Shown: positions 62,695-64,000 of the stretch, piece after piece | How positions within the stretch are numbered: the stretch's first letter is position 1 | Layout: every line of letters begins with the position of its first letter | Source of the DNA: Bradyrhizobium sp. KBS0727 | Lineage (GTDB): Bacteria; Pseudomonadota; Alphaproteobacteria; Rhizobiales; Xanthobacteraceae | Direction of reading: 5' to 3' | Assembly (NCBI RefSeq): GCF_005937885.2 | Contig: NZ_CP042176.1 | Location: 434,001 to 498,000 of the forward strand | DNA: 64,000 nucleotides | The notes under the pieces: generated by a model | The model's database searches: none | What the model saw: only the letters and a program-made list of their open reading frames with translations | What the model was told of the DNA's origin: nothing | Program-made: the position numbers and the translations under genes

Positions 62695-63348
62695 TCACTT
62701 CTTTGCCTTCCAGCTTCCGTCCGGGTTTCGCAGTCCGGTCGACGACAGGCTCGATTTCATGCCGGTGAGGAAAGCCCAGGCGGGGGCCTGCTGATCTGCT
62801 AGCCGGGTCGCCTGATTCTCAGGCAGCCGATAGCGCGCCAGCGCCTGTGCGGCGGGTGCTGCGAGCGCCCGGAAACTCTGGGGCGGACGGTCGATCACGG
62901 CGATCGGAACCTCGGAGGCAATGCGCCGCCAGTTCTGCCAGCGATGGAACTGCGCAAGGTTGTCAGCGCCCATGATCCAGACGAAGCGCAGGCCGGAAGC
63001 ACGGCGGCGCAGGTAAGAAATGGTGTCGACAGTGTAACGGACGCCGATGACAGCTTCGAGACAACTGATGTCGATTCGCGGATCGTCGGCCATTTGGCGC
63101 GCGGCATCCATCCGCGCATCGAGATCGTTCAGCGCGTCCCCGGACTTGAGCGGATTGCCGGGGGTCACCAGCCACCAGACGCGGTCGAGCTTCAGTCGCT
63201 TGATCGCGAACAGGCTGATGGCGCGGTGCGCCTCGTGCGGTGGATTGAAGGAACCGCCGAGCAGCCCGATCCGCATGCCATTGCTGTAGAGCGGGATTGC
63301 CTGCGAGACGGATTGCGACGCGACCGAAGCTGGCTTCAACGCGGCCAC
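62695..63348 (-). CDS. nadD: Nicotinate-nucleotide adenylyltransferase
   Basis: A 217-residue NAD-synthesis enzyme: [11 protein letters not shown] carries the HxxH nucleotide-binding motif, and SSTGLR near the C-terminus is the ISSTxxR motif. It joins ATP and nicotinate mononucleotide. The frame opens with GTG 63348; an ATG at 63276 directly before RIGLLGGSF is the conservative start. Neither has a clear Shine-Dalgarno site. It lies between proA and rsfS, as in many alphaproteobacteria. Confidence 0.93.
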   Translation of the reverse strand: MAALKPASVASQSVSQAIPLYSNGMRIGLLGGSFNPPHEAHRAISLFAIKRLKLDRVWWLVTPGNPLKSGDALNDLDARMDAARQMADDPRIDISCLEAVIGVRYTVDTISYLRRRASGLRFVWIMGADNLAQFHRWQNWRRIASEVPIAVIDRPPQSFRALAAPAAQALARYRLPENQATRLADQQAPAWAFLTGMKSSLSSTGLRNPDGSWKAKK

Positions 63349-63379
63349 CGCGTGCGTTCGCCGGAAAAAGTAGGTGCGT

Positions 63380-64000
63380 TCACGGTCGCGTCTGCCCGGT
63401 GCCGTGAACGCGATACTTGAAGCTGGTCAGTTGCTCGGCGCCGACCGGGCCGCGGGCGTGGAACTTGCCGGTGGCAATGCCGATCTCGGCGCCGAAGCCG
63501 AACTCGCCGCCATCGGCGAACTGCGTCGAGGCGTTGTGCAGCACGATCGCGGAATCGACCTCGTTGAGGAATCTCTGCGCGGCAGCTGCGTCTTCGGTCA
63601 CGATCGCATCGGTGTGGTGCGAGCCGTGATCGTGAATATGCGCGATCGCTTCATCGAGCCCGTTGACGACGCGGGCTGCGATGATCGCGTCCTCATATTC
63701 GGTGTCCCAGTCCTCGTCGGAGGCGGGCTTTACCCTGCTATCGGCGTGCTGCACGGCCGCGTCACCGCGCACTTCGCAGCCCGCATCGATCAGCATTTCA
63801 ACCAGCGGCTTCAGGCTTGCCGCAGCACCGGCCCGATCGACCAGCAAGGTCTCGGCGGCGCCGCAGACGCCCGGACGGCGCATCTTGGCGTTGAGCACGA
63901 TCTTCTTCGCCATTTCGAGATTGGCGGAGCGATCGACATAGACGTGGTTGACGCCTTCGAGATGCGCGAACACCGGCACGCGGGCTTCGGCCTCGACGCG
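63380..64000 (-). CDS. proA: Gamma-glutamyl phosphate reductase, 5' end outside window
   Basis: 207 codons are open to the window edge, starting [23 protein letters not shown] at the visible end. The catalytic Cys is in [12 protein letters not shown]. Other ProA segments include [12 protein letters not shown] and [20 protein letters not shown]. It reduces gamma-glutamyl phosphate to the semialdehyde in proline synthesis. The gene continues beyond 64000; the C-terminus is complete. It is first in the visible minus-strand series. Confidence 0.95.
   Translation of the reverse strand, partial: RVEAEARVPVFAHLEGVNHVYVDRSANLEMAKKIVLNAKMRRPGVCGAAETLLVDRAGAAASLKPLVEMLIDAGCEVRGDAAVQHADSRVKPASDEDWDTEYEDAIIAARVVNGLDEAIAHIHDHGSHHTDAIVTEDAAAAQRFLNEVDSAIVLHNASTQFADGGEFGFGAEIGIATGKFHARGPVGAEQLTSFKYRVHGTGQTRP

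Overview
The window looks like core chromosome of an alphaproteobacterium of the Hyphomicrobiales, most likely Bradyrhizobium or a close relative in the Nitrobacteraceae. The reasons are the GC-rich, near-fully coding sequence, the F1 ATP synthase operon atpHAGDC without F0 genes, the block mdh-sucCD-sucAB-lpdA, a dapF-mtaB-ftsY-yciB-ccm neighbourhood, an Irr-type iron control element near acnA, and several families of palindromic intergenic repeats of the kind common in Bradyrhizobium. This assignment is inference from gene content; no rRNA or tRNA gene was seen.

Layout. 1-728: 3' part of an MBL-fold hydrolase. 1012-7506: a type I secretion locus made of an RTX-like calcium-binding protein built from tandem ~200-residue modules, an HlyB-type ABC exporter with a C39-like domain lacking its cysteine, and an HlyD-type adaptor; no outer-membrane partner is present. 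7657-9128: two exported proteins (SIMPL and GyrI-like). 9328-17729: dapF, mtaB, ftsY and yciB on the plus strand, with an opposing RluA-type gene, an HhH protein and the ccmABCDG haem export/cytochrome c maturation operon on the minus strand; ccmD is only 59 residues. 17968-20688: aconitase acnA, divergent from ccmA, with a candidate Irr box midway between them. 20847-24816: DUF1223 and DUF2794 proteins, a B3-like metallo-beta-lactamase-fold protein and a GNAT acetyltransferase, with two stretches of degenerate or repetitive intergenic DNA. 24902-31981: Bax inhibitor-1 family protein, the ybbAP-like ABC transporter head to head with the GDSL esterase tesA, thpR and zapE.

32231-42684 is the TCA-cycle block: mdh, sucC, a DUF1579-like gene, sucD, sucA, sucB, an SDR gene and lpdA. 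An inverted repeat precedes sucC and an intrinsic terminator separates sucD from sucA. 42810-48176 holds two small membrane proteins, xerC, priA and an RlpA-like lipoprotein-family gene. 48809-53961 is atpHAGDC, preceded by a 630-base regulatory-looking region with a perfect CtrA-type motif. 54126-55760 is a class III nucleotide cyclase whose C-terminus carries three similar Cys-pair repeats. 56146-64000, all minus strand, reads in transcription order proA-nadD-rsfS-rlmH-envC-ctpA-divergent polysaccharide deacetylase-rppH-like-rppH: proline and NAD synthesis, ribosome assembly, cell-wall hydrolysis control and mRNA 5'-end processing.

Most of the window is well-conserved housekeeping sequence. 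I found no CRISPR array, prophage, transposase or integrative element. The most interesting leads are regulatory (Irr-type box, CtrA motif, the sucC palindrome), the modular RTX protein, the repeat-bearing cyclase and the dispersed palindromic repeats, one of which lies inside the atp operon. I do not see a convincing wholly new multi-gene system.
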